Assembly: GCA_030683105.1 (NCBI GenBank) | Contig: JAUXMZ010000032.1 | Coordinates: 52,192-116,191 of the forward strand | Origin: Burkholderiales bacterium | Lineage (GTDB): Bacteria; Pseudomonadota; Gammaproteobacteria; Burkholderiales; SG8-41 | Direction of reading: 5' to 3' | Length of the DNA: 64,000 bases | In this document: positions 50,201-61,287 of the stretch, one piece after another | Position numbering within the stretch: the stretch's first letter is position 1 | Layout: each line of letters begins with the position of its first letter | The notes under the pieces: model-generated | Told to the model about the DNA's origin: nothing | Seen by the model: the letters and a program-made list of their open reading frames with translations, nothing else | Databases searched by the model: none | Position numbers and translations under genes: made by a program

Positions 50201-52567
50201 CTAGCCGGCGCGCCGTGCACCCCAGCGCCAGTCGCGGATTTCCGGCATGTCCTCGCCGTGCTTCGCGATGTACTGCTTGTGCTCGATCAACTTGTCCCGG
50301 ATGGCCTGCTTGGCGTAGGCCGCGCTAGGACCCAGGGCGGGCACGCGGTCGATCACGTCGGCGACGAGATGAAAGCGGTCCAGGTCGTTCATCACCACCA
50401 TGTCGAACGGCGTCGAGGTCGTGCCTTCCTCTTTGAAGCCGCGCACGTGCAGGTTCCCGTGGTTGGTCCGGCGATACGTGAGCCGGTGTATCAGGGTCGG
50501 ATAACCGTGATAGGCGAAGACGATCGGTTTGCCGGTCGTGAACAGCACGTCGAAATCCTTGTCGCTCAGGCCGTTCGGGTGTTCGCTCTGCGGCTGGAGC
50601 CGCATCAAGTTCACCACGTTGATCACCCTGACTTTCAGCTCGGGAAAATAAGTCCGAAGCAGATCGACCGCGGCCAGGGTTTCCAGCGTCGGCACGTCAC
50701 CCGCGCAAGCCATGACGACATCCGGTTCGCCGCCCTGGTCGTTGCTCGCCCACGGCCATATGCCGATACCGGCGGTGCAATGCTTGATTGCGGCATCCAT
50801 GTCGAGCCACTGCGGCGAAGGTTGTTTGCCGGCCACGATCACGTTCACGCAGTTGCGGCTGCGCAGGCATTGATCCGTCACGGAGAGCAGGGTATTCGCA
50901 TCGGGCGGCAGATAGATGCGGATGATCTCCGCCTTCTTGTTTGCCACGATATCAATGAAGCCGGGATCCTGGTGGCTGAAGCCGTTATGATCCTGCCGCC
51001 ATACATGCGATGTCAGCAGATAGTTAAGCGACGCAATCGGCCGGCGCCACGAAATCCCGCCTGCGACATCCAGCCATTTGGCGTGCTGATTGAACATCGA
51101 ATCGACGATATGGATGAACGCCTCATAGCATGAAAAGAAGCCGTGACGGCCCGTGAGCAGGTACCCTTCGAGCCAGCCCTGGCACTGATGTTCGCTCAAC
51201 ATCTCCATCACGCGGCCGTCGGGCGCGACGTGATCGTCGCCGGCGATGATTTCCGCGGTCGAGCAACGGTTCGTCACTTCGAATACGGCGCCCCAGCGGT
51301 TCGAGGCCGTCTCGTCCGGACTGAACACGCGGAAATCGGCCGGGTTGAGCTTGATCACGTCGCGGATGAACTCACCCTGAACGCGGGTGGCTTCGCTGTC
51401 CACGCCGCCGGGCTTGGTCACCTTCACCGCGTAGTCGCGGAAATCCGGCAGTCGCAGGTCGTGAAGCAGGAGGCCGCCGTTGGCGTGGGGATTGGCGCTC
51501 ATGCGGCGTCCGCCTTGCGGGGCAAGATCAGCGAGCTCGGAACAAAGCTTGCCGGCTTTGTCGAACAATTCCTGCGGACGATAGCTCTTCAGCCACTTCT
51601 CCAGAATCTTCACATGCCCCGGACGGCTCATGTCGCCCATCGGCACCTGGTGCGAGCGGAACGTGCCTTCGGTGGGTTTTCCATCCACAAATTTTGGTCC
51701 GGTCCAGCCTTTCGGCGAACGCAGGATCAGCATGGGCCAGCGCGGCCGTGCCTTGAATCCCTTGGCGCGGGCATCGCGTTGGATGCGCCGGATGTCGGCC
51801 ACCACGACATCGAGGGTGGCGGCCATGAGTTGGTGCATCTTGCCCGGGTCGTCGCCTTCGATGAAATACGGCGTGTAGCCGTAGCCGCGGAAAAGCGCTT
51901 CCAGTTCGTCATGCGGAATGCGCGCCAGCACGGTGGGGCCGGCAATCTTGTAGCCATTCAAATGCAGAATCGGCAGCACCGCTCCGTCCCGGACCGGATT
52001 GAGGAACTTGTTCGAGTGCCACGCCGTGGCCAGCGGGCCGGTCTCCGCTTCGCCATCGCCGACGACGCAGGCGACCAGCAGGTCGGGATTGTCGAACGCC
52101 GCGCCGAAAGCATGCGACAGCGAGTAACCCAGTTCGCCGCCTTCGTGGATCGAACCCGGCGTCTCAGGCGCGACGTGGCTTGGAATGCCGCCCGGGAAGG
52201 AGAACTGTTTGAACAGCCGCTGCATCCCGTCCTCGTCTTGCGCGATGTTGGGATAGACTTCGCTGTAGGTGCCTTCGAGGTAGGCGTTCGCCACCAATCC
52301 GGGTCCGCCGTGGCCCGGCCCGGTGATGTAGATCACGTTCAGATCGTGTTCCTTGATGACGCGGTTCAGATGGACGTAGATGAAGTTCAGTCCCGGTGTC
52401 GTGCCCCAGTGGCCGAGCAGCCGCGGTTTGATGTGCGCCAGCTTGAGCGGCTTCTTCAGCAGCGGATTGTCGTAAAGATAAATCTGGCCGACCGACAGAT
52501 AGTTGGCGGCGCGCCAGTAGGCGTCCATCTTGTGCAGCAGTTTCGGGGCGAGTGTGTTGGTTGTCAT
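50201..52567 (-). CDS. xfp: phosphoketolase (xylulose-5-P/fructose-6-P)
   Basis: 788-residue TPP enzyme cleaving xylulose-5-phosphate or fructose-6-phosphate with phosphate to acetyl-phosphate plus glyceraldehyde-3-P or erythrose-4-[20 protein letters not shown] is the N-terminal active-site His region, [20 protein letters not shown] the phosphosugar loop, [19 protein letters not shown] the TPP/Mg motif, and [11 protein letters not shown] and [11 protein letters not shown] lie in the second domain. AGGA precedes the chosen ATG; an 83-residue in-frame extension lacks family similarity. With transaldolase and phosphoglucomutase upstream on the strand it supports a phosphoketolase bypass giving acetyl-phosphate without redox cost. 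Confidence 0.94.
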   Translation of the reverse strand: MTTNTLAPKLLHKMDAYWRAANYLSVGQIYLYDNPLLKKPLKLAHIKPRLLGHWGTTPGLNFIYVHLNRVIKEHDLNVIYITGPGHGGPGLVANAYLEGTYSEVYPNIAQDEDGMQRLFKQFSFPGGIPSHVAPETPGSIHEGGELGYSLSHAFGAAFDNPDLLVACVVGDGEAETGPLATAWHSNKFLNPVRDGAVLPILHLNGYKIAGPTVLARIPHDELEALFRGYGYTPYFIEGDDPGKMHQLMAATLDVVVADIRRIQRDARAKGFKARPRWPMLILRSPKGWTGPKFVDGKPTEGTFRSHQVPMGDMSRPGHVKILEKWLKSYRPQELFDKAGKLCSELADLAPQGGRRMSANPHANGGLLLHDLRLPDFRDYAVKVTKPGGVDSEATRVQGEFIRDVIKLNPADFRVFSPDETASNRWGAVFEVTNRCSTAEIIAGDDHVAPDGRVMEMLSEHQCQGWLEGYLLTGRHGFFSCYEAFIHIVDSMFNQHAKWLDVAGGISWRRPIASLNYLLTSHVWRQDHNGFSHQDPGFIDIVANKKAEIIRIYLPPDANTLLSVTDQCLRSRNCVNVIVAGKQPSPQWLDMDAAIKHCTAGIGIWPWASNDQGGEPDVVMACAGDVPTLETLAAVDLLRTYFPELKVRVINVVNLMRLQPQSEHPNGLSDKDFDVLFTTGKPIVFAYHGYPTLIHRLTYRRTNHGNLHVRGFKEEGTTSTPFDMVVMNDLDRFHLVADVIDRVPALGPSAAYAKQAIRDKLIEHKQYIAKHGEDMPEIRDWRWGARRAG

Positions 52568-52882
52568 GGTCCTGGTTTCCAGAGTTGAGCCGGGATTGAT
52601 GTCGCGGGCGACAGCCCTGGCTATCATGAGCGCCTTGCCGGTGCGGATGTCCCGTGCCTTGATGCGATCCACGTTCCTGCCAGCCGCCGCGACGGCTTGT
52701 CCTTCTGATACAGACAGCGCGAACCGGATTTCGGTTCGCACCTTGCATTGAATTATTTGCCCGATGTCTTGAGGTTTGCGCACACCCGCTGCAGCAGTGC
52801 CCGTACTCCTTGGCAAGGGCGCGCACTTCCGGTTTGTCGACCAGCTTCAATACCGCCTTGGGATGATTGAAACAAAATCCGT
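52568..52882. other. 315-bp gap upstream of phosphoketolase, no recognised gene
   Basis: Two minus-strand frames are open through it, one in phase with xfp and one reading [20 protein letters not shown] then [15 protein letters not shown]. The second has a gene-like look with clustered Cys, but no family was recognised and it has no clean start or stop. It may be a small gene remnant or just GC-rich leader sequence. Confidence 0.35.
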
Positions 52883-53131
52883 TCACTTTTTCATTTGCGT
52901 GACGACCCATGCCACGAGCCCGGCAACCACGATGACGAGCACGATTGGCACCCATATCCCGCCGTATCCACCCATCCAGCCGAAGCCATAGCCGCCCATC
53001 ATGCCGCCGGAGCCCATGTCATTGCCGGGGCCGTAGCCGCCTTGCGACTGGGCCAGTGCGCTTGCTGACACGATCGGTCCGCCGATCAATACGGCGGTGC
53101 TCAAAGTTCTTTTAAGGTTCATGCGTTTCAT
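52883..53131 (-). CDS. small Gly/Met-rich membrane protein
   Basis: 82 residues: signal peptide (NLKRTLSTAVLIGGPIVSAS, ending ALAQ), then a low-complexity region GGYGPGNDMGSGGMMGGYG, and one C-terminal membrane helix WVPIVLVIVVAGLVAWVVTQ with KK at the end. Met/Gly-rich periplasmic stretches occur in copper-handling proteins, and the gene follows a CopB-type ATPase, so a metal role is possible but unproven. A shorter start at Met4 is also possible. Confidence 0.65.
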   Translation of the reverse strand: MKRMNLKRTLSTAVLIGGPIVSASALAQSQGGYGPGNDMGSGGMMGGYGFGWMGGYGGIWVPIVLVIVVAGLVAWVVTQMKK

Positions 53132-53315
53132 GGCCTAACTCCATTTCGAATTGAATGAATGCAAGGTTCCGCTACTGGTGACAAGGCGCAGCGGCGGAAT
53201 TCGCCTGGCTAATTGGAAGAATCTTTTTTATACAGGCCGGACTATTCAGCGTCCGTACGCCACCGAACAAAGTGCTTTTATGGCCTATCGGGTTCCCGTT
53301 TTTTCGACAGCCAGG

Positions 53316-55514
53316 TCATTTCTTCAGTCTCAGCAGTCGCGCGTTGATGGCCACGATCACCGTGCTCGCGGCCATAAGCGCCGCCCCAAGGGCGGGCGTG
53401 AGCAATACGCCCCAGGCGTAGAGCGCGCCGGCCGCCAGCGGAATGGCTACGACGTTGTAGCCCGTGGCCCAGACCAGGTTCTGAATCATCTTCCGATAGG
53501 TGGCGCGGGAAAGCTGCACGATGGCCACTACGTCCAGCGGGTTGCTGCGCACCAGAATAATGTCGGCGGTTTCCACCGCCACGTCGGAACCGGCGCCGAT
53601 GGCAATGCCCACATCGGCCTGTGCCAGCGCCGGGGCATCGTTCACGCCGTCGCCGGTCATGGCCACCAACACGCCGCGGGATTGGACCTCTTTCACTTTG
53701 GCGGCCTTGTCCTGGGGCAGGACTTCGGCGAAGTATTCATCCAGTCCGACCTGGTCCGAGACCCATTTGGCCGTCGCCTTGTTGTCGCCGGTGAGCATCA
53801 TGCAGCGGATGTTCAGGGCCTTGAGCGCATCGATGGCTTGCTTCGCCTCGGGCCGGACGATGTCGGCCAGAGCCATCGTGCCTTTTAGCTTCCCGTCGAC
53901 GAGCACAAACACGACCGTCTTGCCCTGGGCCTGCAGCGGCTCGACGCGCTGGTCGGCATGATCGATGTTCTGTTCGAGTAAATAGCCTGGGCTGACCACT
54001 TTGACCTCTTTGCCCTCGACCCAGCCTTCGGCGCCTTTGCCCGGGATGCTGTTGAAGCTTTCCACGGGCAGCTTCTGCTCCGAAGCGGCGGCAATGGCCT
54101 TGGCGATCGGGTGTTCGGAATTTGCGTCCACCGAAGCCGCGTATTTGCGCAGCGTTTCTTCGTCGATGTCATCGGCGAGCATCAGGGTGTCGGTCACGCC
54201 AAAGCGGCCCTCGGTCAGCGTGCCCGTCTTGTCGAAAATGACGGCCTGCAGTTTTCGCGCGCTTTCGAAAGCCACGCGATTGCGAATGAGCAGGCCGTTG
54301 CCCGCGGCCAGGGCCGTGGACACGGCCACGACCAGGGGCACCGCCAGCCCGAGCGCATGCGGACAGGCGATCACCATCACCGTCACCGCGCGTTCGATGG
54401 CGAACGCGATTGCCTGGTCCATGAACACCAGCCAGATGAGGAAGGTAATGGCGCCGCCGCCGAGGGCAACGAGGGTGAGCCACATGGCGGCGGTGTCGGC
54501 GAGTTTCTGCGTCTTCGACTTGCTTTCCTGAGCCTGTTTGACCAGGTCGATGACCTGCGACAGAAACGAATCCTTGCCGGTGCCTTTGACCTCGATGGTG
54601 AGCGCGCCCTCGCCGTTGATGGAACCGCCGATGACCTTGCCGCCGGCCTTCCTCGTGACCGGTGTCGATTCTCCGGTAAGCATCGCTTCATTGACCGAGC
54701 TCTCGCCCTCGACGATGACACCGTCCGCGGGGATCTTCTCGCCCGGTTTGATCAGGACTTTGTCGTTCACCGCCAGTTCGCCGAGGGGCACGTCTTTCAC
54801 GCTGCCGTCGGGCATGAGTTTGTGCGCGTCGGAGGGCATGAGTTTGGCCAGCGCCTCCAGGGCCTTCGAGGCGCTCATCACCGACTTCATCTCGATCCAG
54901 TGCCCCAGCAGCATGATGTCGACCAGGGTGGCCAGCTCCCAGAAGAACACCTTGCCGGTCAGGCCGAACACCACGGCGCTGCTGTATAGATAGGCGGTGC
55001 CGATGGCGACCGCGACCAGGGTCATCATTCCGGGTTGGAGGGATTTCAGTTCCGAGACCAGACCTTTGAGGAACGGCCAGCCGCCGTACCAGAACACCGC
55101 CGAAGAGAAACCGAACAGGACATAGACGTCGCCCGGGAAGCGGATGACTTCGCGCAGGCCGACCAACGATTGCAGCAGCGGCGAGAGGGCGAGAATCGGC
55201 AGGGTCAAAACCAGCGAGATCCAGAAGCGCTTGCGGAAATCCGCCGCCATATGGGCATGGTGGTCTTGATGGCCTTGGTGCGCCTGATGCTCAGAATGCT
55301 CGGGATGCTCAGCATGGCCGGAGCCGGCGTGCTGCAATTGAGCTTCCGCTTCCAACCAATTCTCCTCGGCGCTTCCTTGCGGACGGCCTTCTTTCTGCGA
55401 AAGCGCATAAGCGCTTTTCTCAACCTCGTCGTGGGTCGGCTTGGTTGCAGGGTCGTCTTTCGCTGTGTGCTCGTCCTTATCTGTGTGTTCGTCTTTGCGT
55501 GTTTGTTCGCTCAT
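53316..55514 (-). CDS. copB: CopB-type (P1B-3) copper/heavy-metal P-type ATPase
   Basis: 732-residue metal efflux pump. The transport motif is [13 protein letters not shown] (CPH, the P1B-3/CopB class) rather than CPC. Phosphorylation site [17 protein letters not shown] in [12 protein letters not shown], and the hinge [11 protein letters not shown] and [20 protein letters not shown] are intact. The cytoplasmic N terminus has no CxxC domain; it has a segment [20 protein letters not shown] like the DUF2934 motif and a His-rich stretch (about 62-88) for metal binding. Start overlaps the pgm stop (ATGA), so it is translated with pgm and tal, an unusual pairing of metal export with sugar-phosphate enzymes. 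Confidence 0.92.
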   Translation of the reverse strand: MSEQTRKDEHTDKDEHTAKDDPATKPTHDEVEKSAYALSQKEGRPQGSAEENWLEAEAQLQHAGSGHAEHPEHSEHQAHQGHQDHHAHMAADFRKRFWISLVLTLPILALSPLLQSLVGLREVIRFPGDVYVLFGFSSAVFWYGGWPFLKGLVSELKSLQPGMMTLVAVAIGTAYLYSSAVVFGLTGKVFFWELATLVDIMLLGHWIEMKSVMSASKALEALAKLMPSDAHKLMPDGSVKDVPLGELAVNDKVLIKPGEKIPADGVIVEGESSVNEAMLTGESTPVTRKAGGKVIGGSINGEGALTIEVKGTGKDSFLSQVIDLVKQAQESKSKTQKLADTAAMWLTLVALGGGAITFLIWLVFMDQAIAFAIERAVTVMVIACPHALGLAVPLVVAVSTALAAGNGLLIRNRVAFESARKLQAVIFDKTGTLTEGRFGVTDTLMLADDIDEETLRKYAASVDANSEHPIAKAIAAASEQKLPVESFNSIPGKGAEGWVEGKEVKVVSPGYLLEQNIDHADQRVEPLQAQGKTVVFVLVDGKLKGTMALADIVRPEAKQAIDALKALNIRCMMLTGDNKATAKWVSDQVGLDEYFAEVLPQDKAAKVKEVQSRGVLVAMTGDGVNDAPALAQADVGIAIGAGSDVAVETADIILVRSNPLDVVAIVQLSRATYRKMIQNLVWATGYNVVAIPLAAGALYAWGVLLTPALGAALMAASTVIVAINARLLRLKK

Positions 55515-57226
55515 GGCCTTTTCTCAATTTTTCCTGGATGAATCTCCGGCTGCAATATAGGTGCCGCCAGCGCAGCACCGACGATGGTCTGTGCTTCCGC
55601 CAGGATGCGGCGCAGATGATCCGTTCCACGGAAGCTCTCCGCATAGATCTTGTAGATGTTTTCGGTGCCGGATGGCCGTGCGGCGAACCAACCACTCTCC
55701 GCCACTACTTTTAAACCGCCGATGGCTGCGCCGTTGCGGGGAGCGTGGGTGAGGAGGCTCTGGATTTTTTCGCCAGCCAGCTCTGCAGACCGTACCTGCT
55801 GTGGTGAGAGCTGCGCCAGCATTTTTTTTTGCTCCGGGGTCGCGGGTGCATCAACCCGGTCGGAGAAACACTCGCCGAACTCGCGCGTAAGCTCGCGGTA
55901 GATTTCGCCGGGATCGCGGCCCATCCGGGCTGTGATTTCCGCCGAAAGCAAAGCGGGTACCATTCCATCCTTGTCTGTCGTCCAGACGGCGCCATCACGC
56001 CGCAGGAAAGTTGCGCCGGCACTTTCTTCCCCGCCGAAGCCGAGCGCGCCGTCGAGCAGGCCATTCACAAACCACTTGAAACCGACCGGCACCTCGTAAA
56101 GTTTCCGGCCAAGTTTCGCCGCGACGCGATCGATCATCTGGCTGCTGACTACCGTCTTGCCAACCGCCGCATCCTTGCTCCACTTTGGCCGATTCTGAAA
56201 CAAATAGTGGACGCAGACTGTAAGATAATGATTTGGAAGGAGTAATCCAGAACCGCTGGTGACAATCCCGTGCCGGTCGTGGTCGGTGTCGCAGGCGAAG
56301 GCGATATCGAAGCGATCCTTGAGGGCGATCAAACTTTGCATGGCGTAAGACGAGGACGGATCCATGCGTATCTGACCGTCCCAATCGACCGTCATGAACC
56401 GGAAGGTCGGATCGACGACTTCGTTCACGACCGTGAGATTCAATCCGTAGCGCTCGGCAATCAGGCCCCAATAGTGCACGCCGGCTCCACCAAGGGGATC
56501 AACGCCCATACTGATGTTGGCGCCGCGAATCGCATCCATATCGATCACGCTGCCGAGATCGCTTACATAAGCGTTGAGAAAGTCGTGGCGGTGGGTAGAA
56601 CTGGAGCGCAAGGCCTTCTCGTAAGGAATTCTTCGCACGCCCTGGAGACTGCTCTTCAGAAACGCATTGGCTCTGGCTTCGATCCATCCCGTGACGCCGT
56701 TGTCCGCCGGCCCGCCGTTGGGCGGGTTGTATTTGAAGCCGCCATCGTCGGGCGGGTTGTGCGAGGGCGAGATGACTATGCCATCCGCAAAGCCTGCAGT
56801 GCGCCCGCGGTTGTAGGTGAGTATCGCTTGAGAAATCACAGGGGTGGGCGTGTATTCGTCGTGCTCCGCAAGCATGACTTCCACGCCATTGGCTGCCAGC
56901 ACTTCGAGCGCGCTGGCGCTAGCCGGCACCGACAGCGCGTGCGTGTCGATGCCGATGAACAGCGGGCCATCGATACCCCGCTGTTTGCGGTAATCGCAGA
57001 TGGCCTGGCTGATTGCCAGAACATGCCATTCGTTGAAATTGTTTTCAAAGGCGGAGCCACGATGCCCCGAGGTGCCGAACGCAACCCGCTGCGCCGGCAC
57101 TGAAGAATCAGGTACCCCTGTGTAGTAGGCCGTAACCAGTCTGGGCACGTCGACCAGTATCGCTGGGGTGGCCGGCTTGCCCGCCAGGGGACTTACTCTT
57201 GCCGGTGCATCCTTTGCGTTACTCAT
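55511..57226 (-). CDS. pgm: phosphoglucomutase (alpha-D-glucose-specific)
   Basis: 571-residue alpha-phosphohexomutase interconverting glucose-1-P and glucose-6-P. Motifs: [19 protein letters not shown], active-site serine loop [16 protein letters not shown] (about 152-167), metal loop [10 protein letters not shown] (about 312), sugar loop [10 protein letters not shown] (about 398) and phosphate loop [20 protein letters not shown]. All catalytic residues are seen. Overlaps transaldolase by 8 bases and the P-ATPase by 4. With the glucan synthase it could supply glucose-1-P for UDP-glucose; with the phosphoketolase set it links glycogen-type glucose-1-P to the sugar-phosphate bypass. Confidence 0.94.
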   Translation of the reverse strand: MSNAKDAPARVSPLAGKPATPAILVDVPRLVTAYYTGVPDSSVPAQRVAFGTSGHRGSAFENNFNEWHVLAISQAICDYRKQRGIDGPLFIGIDTHALSVPASASALEVLAANGVEVMLAEHDEYTPTPVISQAILTYNRGRTAGFADGIVISPSHNPPDDGGFKYNPPNGGPADNGVTGWIEARANAFLKSSLQGVRRIPYEKALRSSSTHRHDFLNAYVSDLGSVIDMDAIRGANISMGVDPLGGAGVHYWGLIAERYGLNLTVVNEVVDPTFRFMTVDWDGQIRMDPSSSYAMQSLIALKDRFDIAFACDTDHDRHGIVTSGSGLLLPNHYLTVCVHYLFQNRPKWSKDAAVGKTVVSSQMIDRVAAKLGRKLYEVPVGFKWFVNGLLDGALGFGGEESAGATFLRRDGAVWTTDKDGMVPALLSAEITARMGRDPGEIYRELTREFGECFSDRVDAPATPEQKKMLAQLSPQQVRSAELAGEKIQSLLTHAPRNGAAIGGLKVVAESGWFAARPSGTENIYKIYAESFRGTDHLRRILAEAQTIVGAALAAPILQPEIHPGKIEKRP

Positions 57227-58340
57227 TCGGCACCGGTACCTGCCTGACCATCGCCAGTGCTTCGCTTTTTTCAGCGATGCGGTACATCAGATCATTCCAT
57301 GACTTGGCGAAGGCTGCGGTGCCTTCGCGCTGGAGTTCGGCGGCTAGCGTTTCATCGTCGACGCCTTCGCGGGTGAATTCCGCGAGCACGGCTTCGGCAT
57401 AACCTTCATCGGCCGGCAATACCTTGCCCACGCTGCCGTGCTCGGCGAAGGCGAGCAGCGTCTTTTCGGGCATGGTGTTGACGGTATCCGGCGCTGCCAG
57501 CGCCTCGACGTAAAGAACGTCCGGGGCTGCGGGATCCTTGGTGCCGGTGCTGGCCCACAGCAGGCGCTGCGGCCGCGCGCCGGAAGCGGCGAGTTTCTGC
57601 CAACGCTTTGATCCGAGCAGATCGCGGTAGGCTTTGTACGTGCGCATGGCGATGGCAATGCCGAGACGGTTGCGGAACGCATCCGAAACCTTGTCCTTGA
57701 CCGCTACGTCCCACCGGCTGACGAAAATCGATGCTACGGACCCGACCTTTGGATCGAGGCCGGCGGCGATGCGCCGTTCTATGCCGCGCATGTACGCTTC
57801 GGCCGCCGCGATGTAGTGCTCGCACGAGAACAGCAGCGTGACGTTCACCGGCACGCCGGCGAAGATCGTCTCCTCGATCGCTTGAATGCCTGCGCCGGTA
57901 CCAGGAATCTTGATGAACAGATTGGGACGTTGCGCGCGTGCATGCAGTTGCGCCGCCGCCTTTATTGTGGCGGCGGTGTCGTCCGCGAGCAAGGGCGATA
58001 CCTCCAGCGACACCCAGCCGTCGACACCGCCGGTGGCATCGTGAATCAGCCGGAAAAGATCGGCGGCCTGGATCAAATCTTCCAACGCAAGTTCGAAAAA
58101 CAACGCCTCGCCCGACTTGCCCGCGAGTGCTTTCTTGCGGATGGCGTCATCGTAGAAGTCGCCATTTGCGATGGCGTGATCGAAGATCGTGGGATTGGAG
58201 GTGAGGCCCGTCACCGCAAACTCCCTGATATAGCGGCCGAGTGTGCCGCTCGTCAGAAGCCCGCGTGTAATGTTGTCGAGCCAGAGGCTTTGACCGAGAT
58301 CGTGTAATTGTTGTGTGGCTTTCATTTTGAGATGACCCAT
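57219..58340 (-). CDS. tal: transaldolase
   Basis: 373-residue TalB/TAL-type enzyme of the longer (about 370) subfamily, often fused or adjacent to Pgm/Pgi. Catalytic features: [38 protein letters not shown] with Asp, Schiff-base Lys in [20 protein letters not shown] (about 140), and [20 protein letters not shown]. It moves dihydroxyacetone units between sugar phosphates. ATG at 58340 or Met6 are both possible; the latter has a slightly better spacing. First gene of the minus-strand series, so the promoter should lie in 58341-58500. Confidence 0.93.
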   Translation of the reverse strand: MGHLKMKATQQLHDLGQSLWLDNITRGLLTSGTLGRYIREFAVTGLTSNPTIFDHAIANGDFYDDAIRKKALAGKSGEALFFELALEDLIQAADLFRLIHDATGGVDGWVSLEVSPLLADDTAATIKAAAQLHARAQRPNLFIKIPGTGAGIQAIEETIFAGVPVNVTLLFSCEHYIAAAEAYMRGIERRIAAGLDPKVGSVASIFVSRWDVAVKDKVSDAFRNRLGIAIAMRTYKAYRDLLGSKRWQKLAASGARPQRLLWASTGTKDPAAPDVLYVEALAAPDTVNTMPEKTLLAFAEHGSVGKVLPADEGYAEAVLAEFTREGVDDETLAAELQREGTAAFAKSWNDLMYRIAEKSEALAMVRQVPVPNE

Positions 58341-58510
58341 GTATTTCCTGTGCTCGACCTCTTGACTGCCCCGGGCCGGAGTTGCGTGCCACCTTCCCGT
58401 TCAAATTAGGCGGGCCGCACTTTGCGGTCTGTGCGCTATCGCACATTGCAGCAGAGCTCGCCGTGTCGGCGATCGATCGCTCACGCTTGCCGTCTGGTTC
58501 AGGGAACACA

Positions 58511-58591
58511 CCAGCTAAACCATGCGCAGTGGGGTGCCAATACTACGTTGTTTTCATTCCGAAGTTCCGTAGAAAGACGCCGTATGCGTAA
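58511..58591 (+). pseudogene. IS200/IS605 TnpA fragment
   Basis: Encodes CAVGCQYYVVFIPKFRRKTP then YA and a stop. IS200-type Y1 transposases begin with a similar strand, YHVVFIPKYRRK. Nothing after the stop continues the protein, so the remainder, including the catalytic HUH and Tyr, is gone. Confidence 0.6.
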
Positions 58592-58838
58592 CTAAGCTGC
58601 CGGCCCGGTTTCTCGCCAGCCATGCGTGCCGCGCAAGTAGACGTCTCCTATGTACGGTATTACACAGACAAATGGCGGACACAGAATGAAAATGATCTCA
58701 ATGGTTTGGGCCTTACAGCCGGCTCTACCCCAGTAAAAAACGCGCGTCGTGTGCGGCCGTCAGCTGCTATGCCGACCACACATTGCGGTAACTTGAACCA
58801 GCGCAGGGTGTCCTGCAGAAATTGGAGTAGAAAGCGAC
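58592..58838. other. remaining part of the gap between tal and the next gene
   Basis: Together with 58341-58510 this is a 498-bp gap holding the tal promoter region and the transposase fragment. No other gene, hairpin element or motif was recognised. Confidence 0.4.
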
Positions 58839-59096
58839 ATGAACCAAGCATTGAAAGACTTATCGCATTGCGATGACATTGGAAGCCTGGAATCAGCGCT
58901 TCGGATACTTTGCTCCGGATTTGGGCCGGTGTCCCGGCTGGATGTACTACCCCTGGCTGGCGCCGGCAGACGCCAGGCGCTTTGCCTTCTGCGATTGGAA
59001 TCGCCGACACGGGAGCGCGATCTGATGACAAAGCTCGGCGCGAGTCGGTTAAGGGAAAATGTGTGTTTCGTCGTTGATCTGCGAATGCCGGACTGA
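58839..59096 (+). CDS. small protein of unknown function, possibly RRM-like
   Basis: 85 residues. The order NQALKDLSHCDDIGSLESAL, then FGPVSRLDVLPLAGAGRRQA, then LCLLRLESPTRERDLMTKLG and VCFVVDLRMPD gives alternating helices and strands like a small alpha/beta (RRM-type) fold. Short conserved proteins of similar pattern occur in betaproteobacteria, but the function is unknown. The ATG has a weak upstream AAAG. No signal peptide or membrane helix. Confidence 0.6.
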   Translation: MNQALKDLSHCDDIGSLESALRILCSGFGPVSRLDVLPLAGAGRRQALCLLRLESPTRERDLMTKLGASRLRENVCFVVDLRMPD

Positions 59097-59319
59097 GCTC
59101 AAGCGACACACCACACGCGTATGCCGGTTGACATGCCGCAAGGCGACGTCTGCAGAAGGTGCAATGTCCCGTTCGCGTCTCACCGTGAACGTCCTGAACG
59201 TCTTGGGTACGTTAACGCACAGACTGTACTGGCAAAAGGCAGACAATCGAAACGGATCCATGACCCTGGACCGGTTTCCCCCAATAGGGCTGTGCAAGAT
59301 TTTGAAAAGAGGAATCATC

Positions 59320-59745
59320 ATGAGGTATTCGAAACTGTTGACGACGGTAGAGGTGGCGATTCTGCTGACTGTCGGATCGCTCGTTACTGTCGCGAACGCA
59401 AATAGCGATGAGTCGGTCCAGACCGCCGGCGCCGTGACCTATGTGTCCGGAGGAGTCGGAGAGGGTTCGCTCGACCGGCTCCGCTCGCTTACCGGTGATT
59501 TCAACCTCAAACTGGTGTTCGCACTGAAGTCTGGAGCATACCTGAGCGGCGTCGGGGTCTCCATCGCTGACGCAGCCGGTAAAACGCTGCTGGATACGAC
59601 GTCTGAAGGGCCGTGGTTCCTGGTCAGCTTACCTGCGGGCAATTATCAAATCGTTGCAACTTCCGGAGGTCATGCGGTAAAACGCCAGATCGCCGTCGGC
59701 GCGGCGAAACTAAGGACTGTGGATTTTCGCTGGGCCACCGAGTGA
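59320..59745 (+). CDS. secreted carboxypeptidase-regulatory-like domain protein
   Basis: 141 residues with a signal peptide (LLTTVEVAILLTVGSLVTVA, cleaved near ANA). The mature part forms one beta-sandwich: FALKSGAYLSGVGVSIADAA, GKTLLDTTSEGPWFLVSLPA and GNYQIVATSGGHAVKRQIAV, like carboxypeptidase regulatory or transthyretin-like domains. AGAGGA lies before the ATG; the frame extends upstream but without features. Probably periplasmic. Role unknown; such proteins often accompany stress or envelope genes. Confidence 0.7.
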   Translation: MRYSKLLTTVEVAILLTVGSLVTVANANSDESVQTAGAVTYVSGGVGEGSLDRLRSLTGDFNLKLVFALKSGAYLSGVGVSIADAAGKTLLDTTSEGPWFLVSLPAGNYQIVATSGGHAVKRQIAVGAAKLRTVDFRWATE

Positions 59746-59774
59746 CTGCATGAAGCTGTAGGCAGCGGTAAGAG

Positions 59775-60095
59775 TCATTCCGAGCACCCGCCCAATTGCT
59801 CCGCTGTCGAGGCGGGAGCGGCCTCATTCCATGTCTTGTGCCAAAACAGATACGTGGAGAGGTTTGCCGATAGATGGTCATCGTTGCGCGTCGGGCCCGG
59901 CGCCGGCATGTCGGAGGACGCATTGCGGGCAAGGACGTCAATCGGTGTATTCAGCAACGGCAGGGCTGCCGTAATGGATGGTGATTTTTTCGTTTCTAAT
60001 CGAGAGTCCACGGGAGCGCTCGGGGAGACCGAAATCTGGCCATAAGCAACGATCGACACCAAAAACAGCAGCCCGCAAATCCACAGGATTCTCAC
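59775..60095 (-). CDS. small exported hypothetical protein
   Basis: 106 residues from a GTG chosen because GGAGGGG lies 6 bases upstream. Begins RILWICGLLFLVSIVAYGQ, a signal peptide. The mature part is short, polar and without repeats or Cys pairs apart from one near the end (GGCSE). No family recognised. It is convergent with the preceding gene (30-bp gap) and divergent from csbD. Confidence 0.5.
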   Translation of the reverse strand: MRILWICGLLFLVSIVAYGQISVSPSAPVDSRLETKKSPSITAALPLLNTPIDVLARNASSDMPAPGPTRNDDHLSANLSTYLFWHKTWNEAAPASTAEQLGGCSE

Positions 60096-60334
60096 CGTGC
60101 TCCCCTCCAATGTGCCGAATTCGTCCCGAACGTCACCAATTTGGACGATAGTCCCCCGCCGCAGGCTCCGCTGTACGGTAACGCACAGACCGCACCTTGG
60201 ACGGGGGGGAATATGACAAATCGATGGGCGGTCCGGGTCGAAAGCTCTTGGCGGTGTGGTGCGGGATATCGAACCGGCGCATAAGGCAGGCCAGGTCCTT
60301 CGAAGTGAGTCATGGACAACTAAAGGAGATCGTG

Positions 60335-60556
60335 ATGAATCAGGATCGTTTTGCTGGTATCTGGAAGCAGGTCAGGGGGAAGGTGAAGGGGCGCTGGGGC
60401 GAGTTGACCCATGACCCGCGCGCGGTAATTGCCGGGACACGCGATCAACTCGCCGGCAGAATCCAGGAGGGGTATGGGATTTCAAAAGACGTGGCCGAGC
60501 GCCAACTCAAGGAGTTCCTCCATCGCAACCGCAACTGGGACCTCTCGCATCATTAA
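60335..60556 (+). CDS. CsbD family stress protein
   Basis: 73 residues, CsbD-like. NQDRFAGIWKQVRGKVKGRW, then GELTHDPRAVIAGTRDQLAG and RIQEGYGISKDVAERQLKEF follow the family pattern. These small, hydrophilic proteins are induced by general stress, though their action is unknown. AAAGGAG precedes the ATG. The Crp-type regulator starts 8 bases after the stop, so both are likely in one transcript. Confidence 0.88.
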   Translation: MNQDRFAGIWKQVRGKVKGRWGELTHDPRAVIAGTRDQLAGRIQEGYGISKDVAERQLKEFLHRNRNWDLSHH

Positions 60557-60564
60557 AGACCGAA

Positions 60565-61287
60565 ATGGAGTTGCAACCGATGCCTGCCGCTAACCAACGC
60601 TCCACCACAAACCACCTGCTTGCTGCAATATCCCGGCAGGCGTATCAGCGTATGCTGCCCGGACTCAAGCCGGTCGAGCTCAATTACGGGGAAGTGCTTT
60701 ATGAGCCCAAGGACCAGATTCGTTATGTTTATTTTCCCATCGACTGCCTTGTTTCCCTGCTGACGGCAGTCGACAAAGGCCGGACGCTGGAAGTCGGCAT
60801 GGTCGGTAATGAAGGCATGGTTGGCATGCCCATGGCACTGGGGATCGGGTTTTCGGCCGTGCGTGCACTCGTGCAGGCAAGCGGATCGGCAATGCGCATG
60901 ACCGCGGCGCGTTTCTGCGTCGAGTTCAAGAAAAATCCACCGTTGCAGCGGGCGATGTTCCGCTACGACCATTTTTTGATGGCCCAGATTTCGCAGACTG
61001 CAGCCTGCAACCGCTTTCATGAGGCGGAAGCGCGTCTTGCGCGCTGGTTGCTGATGACCGGCGACCGCGTGCATGCGAACGATTTTTACCTCACGCACGA
61101 ATTTCTGGCGCACATGCTGGGGGCGACCCGGGTTGGCGTCACCAATGCCGCGAGCGTATTGCACCGAAGGAAATTGATCGATTACAGCCGCGGCAACATT
61201 AAAATCCTGGACCGCAAGGGTCTTGAGGCGGCTGCCTGCGTCTGTTACCGCATCGTCAAAGACCTGCAGGATCGTGCACACCTCTAG
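60565..61287 (+). CDS. Crp/Fnr family transcriptional regulator
   Basis: 240 residues. A cyclic-nucleotide-type beta-roll (about 25-140) has LNYGEVLYEPKDQIRYVYFP and LEVGMVGNEGMVGMPMALGI; a dimer helix follows, then a winged-helix DNA-binding domain with THEFLAHMLGATRVGVTNAA and SVLHRRKLIDYSRGNI. There is no N-terminal Cys cluster, so it is not an oxygen-sensing Fnr with a 4Fe-4S centre; the ligand is unknown. It lies right after csbD and close to the stress cluster, which it may control. The binding site was not identified. Confidence 0.9.
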   Translation: MELQPMPAANQRSTTNHLLAAISRQAYQRMLPGLKPVELNYGEVLYEPKDQIRYVYFPIDCLVSLLTAVDKGRTLEVGMVGNEGMVGMPMALGIGFSAVRALVQASGSAMRMTAARFCVEFKKNPPLQRAMFRYDHFLMAQISQTAACNRFHEAEARLARWLLMTGDRVHANDFYLTHEFLAHMLGATRVGVTNAASVLHRRKLIDYSRGNIKILDRKGLEAAACVCYRIVKDLQDRAHL

